DNA from: Shinella yambaruensis | Lineage (GTDB): Bacteria; Pseudomonadota; Alphaproteobacteria; Rhizobiales; Rhizobiaceae | Reading direction: 5' to 3' | Assembly (NCBI RefSeq): GCF_022899355.1 | Contig: NZ_JALJCK010000006.1 | Location: forward strand, 310,001 to 374,000 | DNA length: 64,000 nucleotides | Part shown: piece after piece, positions 31,530 to 39,799 of the stretch | Numbering within the stretch: the stretch's first letter is position 1 | Layout: every line of letters begins with the position of its first letter | Notes under the pieces: generated by a model | The model's input: the letters and a program-made list of their open reading frames with translations, nothing else | Database searches by the model: none | Told to the model about the DNA's origin: nothing | Made by a program: the position numbers and the translations under genes

Positions 31530-32402
31530 ATGGTCTCGACCCTTATCGAGCAGATCGTCAACGGCATCGTCACCGGTTCGGTCTATGCCATCGTCGCGGT
31601 CGGCATGACGATGATCTTCGGCGTGCTCAGGGCGATCAACTTCGCCCATGGCGAATATTACATGCTCGGCACCTTCGGGGCCTGGTTCGCCATCGATTAC
31701 CTTGGCCTGTCCTATGAGGCCTCGATCGTCGTCGGCATCCTCTCGACCATCGTCATCGCCTATGTGGTGGGGCAGCTCGTGATGCGCCGCATGGTGGGGG
31801 CCCCGGCGGAATCCGGGGTGCTCGCCACGCTCGGCATCGCGCTCGTCCTGCAGAACACCGTCATCCTCGTCTTCGGCGGCGGCTACAAGTTCTTCTCCGG
31901 CGGCTATATCGAGCCCGTCTCGATCCTCGGCTTCTCTCTCGCCGAGCAGCGCGTGCTCATCCTCGTCGTCTGCCTCCTGGTCTTCATCGGGCTGGAGCTG
32001 ATGGTGACGCACAGCCGCATGGGCAAGGCGATGCGGGCGGTGTCGCAGAACGTCGAATGCTGCGAGGTGGTCGGCATCGACGTGCCGCAGGTGGTGCTGA
32101 GGACCTTCATCCTCGGCGCGGCGCTGGCGGCGCTCTCGGGCGTCCTCACCGCGCCCGTCAATGTCAGCGTCTATGGTGGCATGGGCGAGCTCATCACCTT
32201 CAAGACGCTGCCGATCATCATCATGGGGGGCCTTGGCAATGTGCGCGGCACCTTCTTCGCCGCCATGATCCTCGGCATCGCCGAAAGCCTCGTCGCCACC
32301 TATGTCGGCCTGCAATACCGCGACACGGTGGGTTTTGCGACGCTGATCCTGATGCTGATGTGGCGGCCGCACGGACTGTTCTCGACGCAGGCGCGCTTCT
32401 AG
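31530..32402 (+). CDS. ABC permease, LivH family
   Basis: A 290-residue inner-membrane permease with about eight hydrophobic segments. MTMIFGVLRAINFAHGEYYMLG and the later ITFKTLPIIIMGGLGNVRGT are LivH signatures. GGGAGGA precedes the ATG; 21 nt after the binding protein. Confidence 0.94.
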   Translation: MVSTLIEQIVNGIVTGSVYAIVAVGMTMIFGVLRAINFAHGEYYMLGTFGAWFAIDYLGLSYEASIVVGILSTIVIAYVVGQLVMRRMVGAPAESGVLATLGIALVLQNTVILVFGGGYKFFSGGYIEPVSILGFSLAEQRVLILVVCLLVFIGLELMVTHSRMGKAMRAVSQNVECCEVVGIDVPQVVLRTFILGAALAALSGVLTAPVNVSVYGGMGELITFKTLPIIIMGGLGNVRGTFFAAMILGIAESLVATYVGLQYRDTVGFATLILMLMWRPHGLFSTQARF

Positions 32403-32413
32403 GGGCATTCCAG

Positions 32414-32434
32414 CCGAAGCGGAAAACGCTTCGG
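32414..32434. repeat. Short rhizobial intergenic hairpin
   Basis: CCGAAGC and GCTTCGG, a perfect 7-bp stem around GGAAAAC, between the two permease genes. The same kind of palindrome is common between genes in Rhizobiaceae. Confidence 0.55.
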
Positions 32435-32477
32435 CGCTCCGGGCGTGAAACTCCTCTCGAACTTTTGGGGACCCGAC

Positions 32478-33464
32478 ATGTCTCTCACGCAAACCAGCGA
32501 ACGGGCGCGCCGGCGCGATTATCGCATCCCGCTCGGCATCCTGCTCTTCTCCGTGGCGCTCGCCGCGCCCTTCATCGGCAGTCGCTATGTCGTCCATGCG
32601 CTGATCATCGCGCTCGTCTTCATGCTGCCGGCGCACGGGCTGAACCTGCTCGTCGGCTATACCGGGCTGCTCTCGCTCGCCCAGGCCGCCTTCTTCGGCA
32701 TCGGCGCCTATACGGCGGGGCTGCTCGCCATCGGCTACGGCACGCCCTTCTACGTCAATGCCGTGGTCGCGGGCCTTGCCGCCGGCGCGGTGGCGCTGCC
32801 GCTCGGCGTGCCTGCGCTGCGCCTGCGCTCCACCTCCTTCGTCATGTGTACGCTCGGCTTCGTCATCATCGGCCAGGCCATCGCCAAGAACTGGATCTCG
32901 GTGACGCGCGGCGACATGGGGCTTTCGGGCATCCCGAAACCCTATTTCGAACTCGGCCCGCTCTCCTTCACCGTGGGCGGCACCACCGGCTTCTACTACC
33001 TGGCGCTCGCCATCGGCATTCTCGCGACGCTCGCGGTCTTCGCCGTCGTCCGCTCGCCGGCCGGCCGCAACATGGTGGCGATCCGCGAGAACGAGACGCT
33101 GGCCGAATCCCTCGGCGTGCCGACCTGGCACTACAAGCTGATCGTCTTCATGCTGAGTGCCGTCTTCGCCGGCGTCGGCGGCAGCCTCTATGCGCATTAC
33201 CTCACGGTGGTGAGCCCGCTCACCTTCCAGATGTACTATTCCACCACCATGCTGATCATCGTGCTCGGCGGCGGAGCGGGCATGATCTCCGGCACCATCT
33301 TCGGCAGCCTGCTCTTCGTCGGCCTCACCGAGGCGCTGCGCATCACGCCGGAACTGCGCATGATCGCCTACGGCCTCTGCCTGCTGGTGCTGGTCTTCTG
33401 GTTCAAGCAGGGTTTCGCGCCGGTCATCAACCGGGTGTGGAACGCCATCGGAGGCGCGAAATGA
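32478..33464 (+). CDS. ABC permease, LivM family
   Basis: A 328-residue permease, with about nine hydrophobic segments. HGLNLLVGYTGLLSLAQAAFFGIGAY is the LivM signature. ATG at 32478 chosen (GGGGACC upstream); a GTG at 32445 would add 11 residues. ATGA overlap with the LivG-like gene. Confidence 0.92.
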   Translation: MSLTQTSERARRRDYRIPLGILLFSVALAAPFIGSRYVVHALIIALVFMLPAHGLNLLVGYTGLLSLAQAAFFGIGAYTAGLLAIGYGTPFYVNAVVAGLAAGAVALPLGVPALRLRSTSFVMCTLGFVIIGQAIAKNWISVTRGDMGLSGIPKPYFELGPLSFTVGGTTGFYYLALAIGILATLAVFAVVRSPAGRNMVAIRENETLAESLGVPTWHYKLIVFMLSAVFAGVGGSLYAHYLTVVSPLTFQMYYSTTMLIIVLGGGAGMISGTIFGSLLFVGLTEALRITPELRMIAYGLCLLVLVFWFKQGFAPVINRVWNAIGGAK

Positions 33465-34234
33465 CGACTCATCTTCCGCTTCTCGACATCCGGAACCTCA
33501 CCAAGAGCTACGGCGCGGTGAAGGCCGTCAACGATGTCAGCCTGCATATCGACCGCGGCGAGATCGCCGGGCTGATCGGGCCGAACGGCTCGGGAAAATC
33601 GACCTTCTTCGATTGCAGCACCGGCCTTGCCAGGCCCGATACCGGCACGGTCGTGCTCGACGGGCAGGACATCACCGGCTGGTCGCTGAACCGCATCGCG
33701 CGGGAGGGCCGCATGCTGCGCTCCTTCCAGAAGACCGTCACCTTCCGCTCGCTCGACGTGGAGGAAAACCTGATCATCGCCGGGCAGATGTTCACCTTCC
33801 CGTCGATCCTGTCGACCTTCAGCATCGGAAAGCTGTCGCGCCAGCGCATCGCCGGCCTTCGCGAACGCGCCCGCGAGCTCATCAGGATGGCCGGCCTCTG
33901 GGACGTGCGCCACCAGCCTGCGGGCAACCTGTCCGGAGGCCAGCAGAAGCTGATCCAGTTCGCCTCCATGCTGATGCCGGAGCCCAAGCTCATCCTGCTC
34001 GACGAGCCGATGGCCGGCATCAACCCGAAGATCATCGAGCGGGTGGTGGAGACCATCCTTTACGCCAACAAATCGCTCGGCGTCAGCTTCCTCGTCATCG
34101 AGCACAATATCGACGTGGTCACCAGCATCTGCCGGCGCGTCATCGTGCTCGACCAGGGGCAGAAGCTGGCCGAGGGACTGCCGCAGGACATCATCCAGGA
34201 CCAGCGCGTGAGGGAGGCCTATCTTGGCGGCTGA
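33461..34234 (+). CDS. ABC ATPase, LivG family
   Basis: A 257-residue ATPase. Walker A GPNGSGKST (about 40-48), signature LSGGQQKL (157-164), Walker B LILLDEPMAGI (178-188) and the switch His in IEHN. Family partner of LivF. Starts in the LivM stop (ATGA). Confidence 0.95.
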   Translation: MTTHLPLLDIRNLTKSYGAVKAVNDVSLHIDRGEIAGLIGPNGSGKSTFFDCSTGLARPDTGTVVLDGQDITGWSLNRIAREGRMLRSFQKTVTFRSLDVEENLIIAGQMFTFPSILSTFSIGKLSRQRIAGLRERARELIRMAGLWDVRHQPAGNLSGGQQKLIQFASMLMPEPKLILLDEPMAGINPKIIERVVETILYANKSLGVSFLVIEHNIDVVTSICRRVIVLDQGQKLAEGLPQDIIQDQRVREAYLGG

Positions 34235-34967
34235 GACGAACCTTTCGATCGCCGGCCTGCGCGCCGGCTACGGCAATCTCGACATCCTCAACGGCGTCGA
34301 CCTCGACGTGCCGGCCGGCCAGTTCGTCGCGCTGATGGGGCCGAATGGGGCGGGGAAATCCACCCTCCTCAAGACGCTCTACGGCATGACCACCATCAAG
34401 GGCGGCAGCATAAACTGGCGCGGCAAGGACATCGCCGGCTACAGGTCGCGCGCGATCCTTGGCGAAGGCATTTCCTTCGTGCCGCAGGGGCGCTGCAATT
34501 TCCCGGTGATGACGGTCGACGAGAACCTCCAGATGGCGGCCTACACGATCCGCGACGAGAAGGTGAAGGGCGAGCGGGATTATGTCTACGATCTCTTCCC
34601 GATCCTGAAGAAGCGCCGCACGACGCTGGCGGGCAACATGTCCGGCGGCGAGCAGCAGCTTCTCGAAGTGGCGATGGCCGTGCTCCAGCGGCCGAAGGTG
34701 CTGCTGGTGGACGAACCCTCGGTCGGCCTTTCGCCCGCCGCCATCGGCATTGTCTTCGACGAGCTTTTGCGCCTGCACGCCTCCGGCCAGACGATCCTGC
34801 TCGTCGAGCAGAACACCAAGAAGGCCATGGAGGTCGCCGAGCGGGCGGTCATCCTGCGGCTCGGCAAGGTGATCTGGGACGGGCGGCCGGCCGACATCAC
34901 CCATGACGAACTCGGCGAACTCTTCCTGACGGGCAAGATGCGCGGCGAAGCCGAGGCGCCGCACTGA
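34224..34967 (+). CDS. ABC ATPase, LivF family
   Basis: A 247-residue ATPase: Walker A GPNGAGKST, signature SGGEQQLLEVA, Walker B VLLVDEPSVGLSP, and switch EQNTKKAMEVAE. The start is TTG at 34224, inside the LivG end, with GGGAGG 6 nt upstream. Completes the importer. Confidence 0.94.
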   Translation: MAAETNLSIAGLRAGYGNLDILNGVDLDVPAGQFVALMGPNGAGKSTLLKTLYGMTTIKGGSINWRGKDIAGYRSRAILGEGISFVPQGRCNFPVMTVDENLQMAAYTIRDEKVKGERDYVYDLFPILKKRRTTLAGNMSGGEQQLLEVAMAVLQRPKVLLVDEPSVGLSPAAIGIVFDELLRLHASGQTILLVEQNTKKAMEVAERAVILRLGKVIWDGRPADITHDELGELFLTGKMRGEAEAPH

Positions 34968-34989
34968 TCCACCAATCGAGGTCATTCCC

Positions 34990-36198
34990 ATGAACACGTT
35001 CACCCCCGCCTCCCGCGTCTCGCGCATCAAGGTCTCGCCCAGCTCCGCCGCGTCGGCGCGGGCGCGAGACCTGAAGGCGGCCGGCCGCGATATCGTCGAC
35101 ATGACCGTCGGCGAGCCGGATTTCGACACGCCCGACGACGTGAAGGCCGCCGCCCATGCCGCCATAGACCGCGGCGAGACGAAATACACCGCCGTCAACG
35201 GCACGCCCGCCCTGCGCAGGGCGATCATCGGCGACTTCAAGCGCCGCCTCGGCCTCGACTATGCGGAAAACGAGATCTGCGTCGGCGGCGGGGCGAAGCA
35301 GATCCTCTTCCTCGCGCTGATGGCGAGCGTCGAGAACGGCGCGGAGGTCATCGTGCCCGCGCCCTACTGGGTGTCCTATCCGGACATGGTGATCGCCAAT
35401 GACGGCACGCCGGTCATCGTCGAATGCCCGGAGGCGCAGGGCTTCAAGCTGACGCCCGCGGCGCTGGAGGCGGCGATCACGCCGAAGACGCTCTGGCTGA
35501 TCCTCAACGCGCCCTCCAACCCGACAGGCGCCGCCTATTCGCGCGCCGAGCTGGAGGCGCTCGGCGCCGTGCTCCTCCGCCACCCCCAGGTGTTCGTCCT
35601 GTCGGACGATATCTACGACCAGGTCTGGTTCCGCGACGAGCCGATGACGACGCTCGCCGCCGCCGTCCCCGCCCTGAAGGACCGTATCCTGCTGACCAAC
35701 GGCGTCTCCAAATCCTACGCCATGACCGGCTGGCGCATCGGCTATGCCGCCGGTCCCGCGCCGCTCGTCGCCGCGATCAACAAGCTCCAGTCGCAGATGT
35801 CCTCCTGCCCGTCCTCCGTCAGCCAGGCCGCCGCGGCTTACGCGCTTTCCGCCGACCAGTCCTTCGTGCGCGACAGCGTCGCGGTCTACAAGGAGCGCCG
35901 CGACTATGCCTGCGCCCGGCTCAACGCCATACCGGGCCTCTCCTGCACCGTGCCGGACGGCGCCTTCTACCTCTTCCCCAATTGCGCCGGGGTGATCGGC
36001 AGGCGCATGCCCGAGGGCAAGGTGATCGAGACGGACCTCGATTTCGTGCTCTACCTCCTCGACGGCGTCGGCGTCGCCGCCCTGCAAGGCGCCGCCTACG
36101 GCCTCTCCCCCCATTTCCGTCTGTCGATCGCCACGTCGATGGAGGCGATCCGGGAGGCGTGCGATCGTATCGAGAGGGCTGTTGCGGCGCTCCGTTGA
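34990..36198 (+). CDS. PLP aminotransferase, aspartate aminotransferase type
   Basis: A 402-residue fold-type I aminotransferase. TVGEPDFDTP near the N-terminus, NAPSNPTGAAY (173-183), SDDIYD and the PLP lysine in SKSYAMTGWRIGY (K241) are readable. GAGG precedes the ATG, 22 nt after the importer, so it is in the same operon. It probably transfers the amino group of the imported compound or its product. Substrate open. Confidence 0.93.
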   Translation: MNTFTPASRVSRIKVSPSSAASARARDLKAAGRDIVDMTVGEPDFDTPDDVKAAAHAAIDRGETKYTAVNGTPALRRAIIGDFKRRLGLDYAENEICVGGGAKQILFLALMASVENGAEVIVPAPYWVSYPDMVIANDGTPVIVECPEAQGFKLTPAALEAAITPKTLWLILNAPSNPTGAAYSRAELEALGAVLLRHPQVFVLSDDIYDQVWFRDEPMTTLAAAVPALKDRILLTNGVSKSYAMTGWRIGYAAGPAPLVAAINKLQSQMSSCPSSVSQAAAAYALSADQSFVRDSVAVYKERRDYACARLNAIPGLSCTVPDGAFYLFPNCAGVIGRRMPEGKVIETDLDFVLYLLDGVGVAALQGAAYGLSPHFRLSIATSMEAIREACDRIERAVAALR

Positions 36199-36212
36199 GG
36201 ATCGTGCGGGGC

Positions 36213-36359
36213 AATTGCCCCTCATCCGGCCTGCCGGCCACCTTCTCCCCGTAAACGGGGAGAAGGGATATACCGCGCCGGTTTCCCTAACTCGATATCC
36301 TTGCGTGGGGCACGTCCCCTCTCCCCGCTTGCGGGGAGAGGGTTAGGGTGAGGGGCAAA
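36213..36359. repeat. Rhizobial intergenic mosaic repeat with two hairpins
   Basis: Two perfect hairpins, CCTTCTCCCCG/CGGGGAGAAGG at 36241-36266 and CCCTCTCCCCGC/GCGGGGAGAGGG at 36317-36342, sit inside an outer inverted TTGCCCCTCA/TGAGGGGCAA pair. This is the pattern of the abundant intergenic repeats of Rhizobiales. It lies between the aminotransferase and LysR genes and may terminate the operon. Confidence 0.65.
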
Positions 36360-36467
36360 ACGACCTCAAGGCCCGGCAGGGCAGAGGGGGGTGATCCCCG
36401 AGCCACAAGCAACTGGCCCTTGCGCCCCGCCCATCCGAACGCTTAGGGTCCGGCAAAGGGAGAGGCC

Positions 36468-37406
36468 ATGAGCGTCGATTTCCGCAAGCTGAAGAGTTTC
36501 GTCAAGATCGTCGACACGGGAAGCGTTTCCCGGGCGGCGGCGATCCTGCGCACGGCCCAGCCGGCGCTCTCCCAGCAGATCGCCTCGCTCGAAACCCATT
36601 TCAAGCACAAGCTGCTGATCCGCAGCAATGTCGGCATCGCGCCGACCGAGGCGGGGCTGATCCTCTATCGCCATGCCCAGCTCATGCTGAAGCAGCTCGA
36701 CCAGGCGCAGATCGACATCGACCAGGCGGCGAAATCGGTCGCCGGCCGCGTCTCCATCGGCCTTGCCACCTATTCCACCTCCAGCGCGCTTTCGCTGCCG
36801 CTGCTGAAGGAGATGCGGGCGCGCCATCCGCATATCATCCTGCATGTCAACGACAGCTTCGGCCATATCCTGTCCGAGCTGATCATGACCGGCAAGATGG
36901 ACATGGCGCTGATCTACGCCGCCAATCCCATCAAGGGCGTGACGCTCCAGCCGCTGTTTCGCGAGGAGATGTTCCTCGTCTCCCCGCCCGGCACGCAGTT
37001 CCCCGCCGAGCCCAGCCGCCCGCTGCCGCTCGCCGCGCTTCAGGACGTGCCCCTGCTGCTCCCCAGCAAGGCGCATCTCCTGCGTCGCCTCATCGACGAC
37101 GCGCTGGCCCGCGCCCGGGTCTCGCCCGAGGTCATCTCCGAGATCGAATCCGTCCCTGCGCTCAGCGCCGCCGTGCTCGACGGCCTCGGCTCGACCATCC
37201 TGCCGGCCTCCGTGGTGACCGAGACCTCGGGCTTTGCCGGCGCGGAGGTGCGGGCGCTGACCAAGCCGGTGATCGACGCCACCATATCGCTCTGCGTCTC
37301 CGACCACCTGCCGCTGTCGGAGCCGGCGATCGCCGCCCGCTCGGTGCTGCTTGAGATCGTTTCGCGGCTGATGAGCAGTCATCATCAGGGGATTCGGCCG
37401 GTTTAA
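36468..37406 (+). CDS. LysR-type regulator, Nac-like
   Basis: A 312-residue LTTR with N-terminal HTH (FVKIVDTGSVSRAAAILRTAQPALSQQIASLE) and a periplasmic-binding-like effector domain. The opening, RKLKSFVKIVDTGS, and QPALSQQ...LLIRS with the following PTEAG resemble the nitrogen assimilation control protein Nac. It lies between two catabolic operons that share an upstream box, so it probably controls both. AAGGGAGAGG lies upstream of the ATG. Confidence 0.9.
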   Translation: MSVDFRKLKSFVKIVDTGSVSRAAAILRTAQPALSQQIASLETHFKHKLLIRSNVGIAPTEAGLILYRHAQLMLKQLDQAQIDIDQAAKSVAGRVSIGLATYSTSSALSLPLLKEMRARHPHIILHVNDSFGHILSELIMTGKMDMALIYAANPIKGVTLQPLFREEMFLVSPPGTQFPAEPSRPLPLAALQDVPLLLPSKAHLLRRLIDDALARARVSPEVISEIESVPALSAAVLDGLGSTILPASVVTETSGFAGAEVRALTKPVIDATISLCVSDHLPLSEPAIAARSVLLEIVSRLMSSHHQGIRPV

Positions 37407-37411
37407 GCATC

Positions 37412-37604
37412 GGCCGTCCTGCTCCGCCACACCCCCCTCTGCCCTGCCGGGCATCTCCCCCTCAAGGGGGGAGATTGGATGGAGCGCCGTTTCGCCCATC
37501 TTTGACGTTGCTGATGGAGCAGGGTTTTCGCTTCTTGCCGATCTCCCCCCTTGAGGGGGAGATGCCCGGCAGGGCAGAGGGGGGTGTGGCGGAGCAGGAC
37601 GGCC
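37412..37604. repeat. Perfect 64-bp inverted repeat
   Basis: Positions 37412-37475 and 37541-37604 are exact inverse copies over 64 bp, with a 65-bp spacer. The arms start GGCCGTCCTGCTCCGCCACA and end GGGGGGAGAT. The CCCTGCCGGGCATCTCCCCC part is a frequent rhizobial intergenic motif; a third partial copy is at about 36372-36395. Confidence 0.88.
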
Positions 37605-37610
37605 ATAACC

Positions 37611-37650
37611 AAACCCTATGGCGGCAGACGGTAGTTGTGTTGGCCAAGGC
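37611..37650. promoter_or_regulatory. 40-bp shared upstream box, copy 2
   Basis: Starts AAACCCTATGGCGGCAGA and ends TTGTGTTGGCCAAGGC; 36 of 40 bases equal the copy at 30157-30196. About 75 bp before the hydantoinase operon start. Confidence 0.65.
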
Positions 37651-37724
37651 GCGCTTCCGTCTCCTACCCTTGGGGCAGCAACGGGTTCGAGGCTCGAACC
37701 GTCCGACCGCGCTCCGAGGGAAAC

Positions 37725-39788
37725 ATGGCAAAACTGGCTTTCGACACTGGCGGGACCTTCACCGACTTCGCCCTTCTCGACGACACGGGCGAGCTGCACC
37801 TCCACAAGGTGCTCAGCACGCCGCACAATCCGGCCGAGGCCGTGGTGCAGGGTGTCACGGAACTGCTCGACCTGCACGGCGGGTCGATCGACATTGCCGG
37901 CCTCCAGGTGCTCGGCGCGACCACGGTCGTCACCAATGCGGTGCTGGAGCGCAAGGGCGTCGAGACCGGCTTCGTCACCACCGCCGGCTTCCAGGATATG
38001 CTGCGCATCCGCAACGAGGGGCGCTACGACCTCTACGACCTCAACATCAAGTATCCCGACCCGCTGGTCGCCCGCGCCAATTGCCACGGCGCGGAGGAGC
38101 GCATCGCCGCCGACGGCGCGGTGATGACCGCGCTTTCCGAAGAGAGCGTGCGCGAGATCGCCGGCCGGCTACGCGAGGGGGGCATCCGCTCCGTCGCCGT
38201 CTGCCTGCTGCATGCCTATAAATATCCGCAGCACGAGAAGCGCGTCGCCGCCCTCCTGCGCGAGGAGGACCCGGACATCTTCGTCTCGCTCTCCTCGGAG
38301 GTCTGCCCGGAGATGCGCGAGTTCGACCGCGCCTCCACCACCGTCGTCAACGCCTATACAAGGCCGCAGATGGCCGGCCATGTCGCCCATCTCCAGCGCG
38401 AATTCGCCGAAAAGGGCATCGACCGGCAGGTGCTGTGGATGACGTCTTCCGGTGGCCTCGTCCCTAGCCGTCGCGCGGCGGAACTGCCGGTGCGGCTGAT
38501 CGAATCCGGCCCGGCGGCCGGCGCGGTGGCGGCGGCGGAGTTCGGGCGCATCGCCGGGGAGGAGAGCGTCCTCTCCTTCGACATGGGCGGCACGACGGCA
38601 AAGCTCTGCCTCATCCCGAACGGCGAGCCGACCGTCGGGACCGACCTCGAAGTGGCGCACTATCATCGCTTCCGCAAGGGCTCCGGCTATCCGCTGAAAA
38701 TCCAGTCGATCCAGATGATCGAGATCGGCGCGGGCGGCGGCTCGATCGCGGCGAAGAACCCGCTCGGCCTGCTCGATGTCGGCCCGCGCTCGGCGGGCGC
38801 CGCGCCCGGTCCGGCCGCCTACCAGCGCGGCGGCACGGAACCGACCGTCACCGATGCCGACATCCTGCTCGGCTACATGGGCACCGGCTCCTTCGTTGGC
38901 GGCTCGTTCAAGGTCTCGAAGGAGGCGGCGCAGGAGGCGATGGCCGAGCTCGCGACGGCGCTGAACGTCTCCGTGGAGCGTTGCGCCTGGGGCATCCACG
39001 ACCTCGTCAACGAATCCATGAGCAAGGCGGCGGCGATGCATGCCACCGACCTCGGCGTCGATCCGCGCTCGCTGCCCATGGTCGCCTTCGGCGGCGCGGG
39101 GCCGGTGCATGCCTACGGCATCGCCCGCAAGCTCGGCATCAGGCGGGTGATCTGCCCGACGGGGGCGGGCGTCACCTCGGCCATCGGCCTCCTCATCGCG
39201 CCGGTCGCGGTCGACCTTTCGGTCAGCCATCCGATGGCGGTCGATAGCTGGGACATGGACGCGATGAACGCCATCCTCGACGATCTCGCGGGCCAGGGCG
39301 CCGAAGTCGTCTCGGCGGCGGGCGTCGAGAAGGCGACGATCCGCAACCGCTATACCGTCGACATGCGCCATGTCGGGCAGGGGCACGAGATCACTGTCGT
39401 CCTGCCGGATCGCGGTCTGCCGCTGGAGGACTTCCGCCGCCAGCTTCTCGACAATTTCTTCAAGCTCTATCGCGAGCTGTTCGGCCGCACCGTCGCCGCG
39501 CCCGTCGAGGCGATCACCTGGCGGCTGCGCGCGAGCGGCGAGAAGGACCAGGTCACCCGGCCGCACCGCACCGAGGTGGCGGACGCAAGGAAGGGCAGCC
39601 GGCCGGTCTATTTCCCGGAGATCGGGACCTATACGGAAACGGCGGTCTACGACCATTACAAGCTGCCGGTCGGCACGGCGGTCAAGGGACCGGCCATCGT
39701 CGAGCAGCGTGAATCGACCGCGGTCGTCGGCCCGGCCGGCACCTTCCACGTGGATGCCAGCGGCAACCTCGTCATCAACATCGATTAA
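37725..39788 (+). CDS. Hydantoinase/oxoprolinase A subunit
   Basis: A 687-residue HyuA-type ATP-dependent subunit. N-terminal DTGGTFTDFALL is the phosphate-binding loop of this family; a second, FDMGGTTAKLCLI, lies near residue 285; GAGGGSIA follows. The family hydrolyses ring amides (hydantoins, 5-oxoproline) or carboxylates ketones. The start at 37725 has GAGGGAA upstream; the frame extends uselessly to 37635. Pairs with the B subunit 11 nt downstream. Confidence 0.92.
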   Translation: MAKLAFDTGGTFTDFALLDDTGELHLHKVLSTPHNPAEAVVQGVTELLDLHGGSIDIAGLQVLGATTVVTNAVLERKGVETGFVTTAGFQDMLRIRNEGRYDLYDLNIKYPDPLVARANCHGAEERIAADGAVMTALSEESVREIAGRLREGGIRSVAVCLLHAYKYPQHEKRVAALLREEDPDIFVSLSSEVCPEMREFDRASTTVVNAYTRPQMAGHVAHLQREFAEKGIDRQVLWMTSSGGLVPSRRAAELPVRLIESGPAAGAVAAAEFGRIAGEESVLSFDMGGTTAKLCLIPNGEPTVGTDLEVAHYHRFRKGSGYPLKIQSIQMIEIGAGGGSIAAKNPLGLLDVGPRSAGAAPGPAAYQRGGTEPTVTDADILLGYMGTGSFVGGSFKVSKEAAQEAMAELATALNVSVERCAWGIHDLVNESMSKAAAMHATDLGVDPRSLPMVAFGGAGPVHAYGIARKLGIRRVICPTGAGVTSAIGLLIAPVAVDLSVSHPMAVDSWDMDAMNAILDDLAGQGAEVVSAAGVEKATIRNRYTVDMRHVGQGHEITVVLPDRGLPLEDFRRQLLDNFFKLYRELFGRTVAAPVEAITWRLRASGEKDQVTRPHRTEVADARKGSRPVYFPEIGTYTETAVYDHYKLPVGTAVKGPAIVEQRESTAVVGPAGTFHVDASGNLVINID

Positions 39789-39799
39789 GGGGACGGCAG

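Noticed and set aside
30210-33197. 995-codon minus-strand ORF
   Set aside because: Antisense to the ABC binding protein and permeases, which have clear signatures and ribosome sites.
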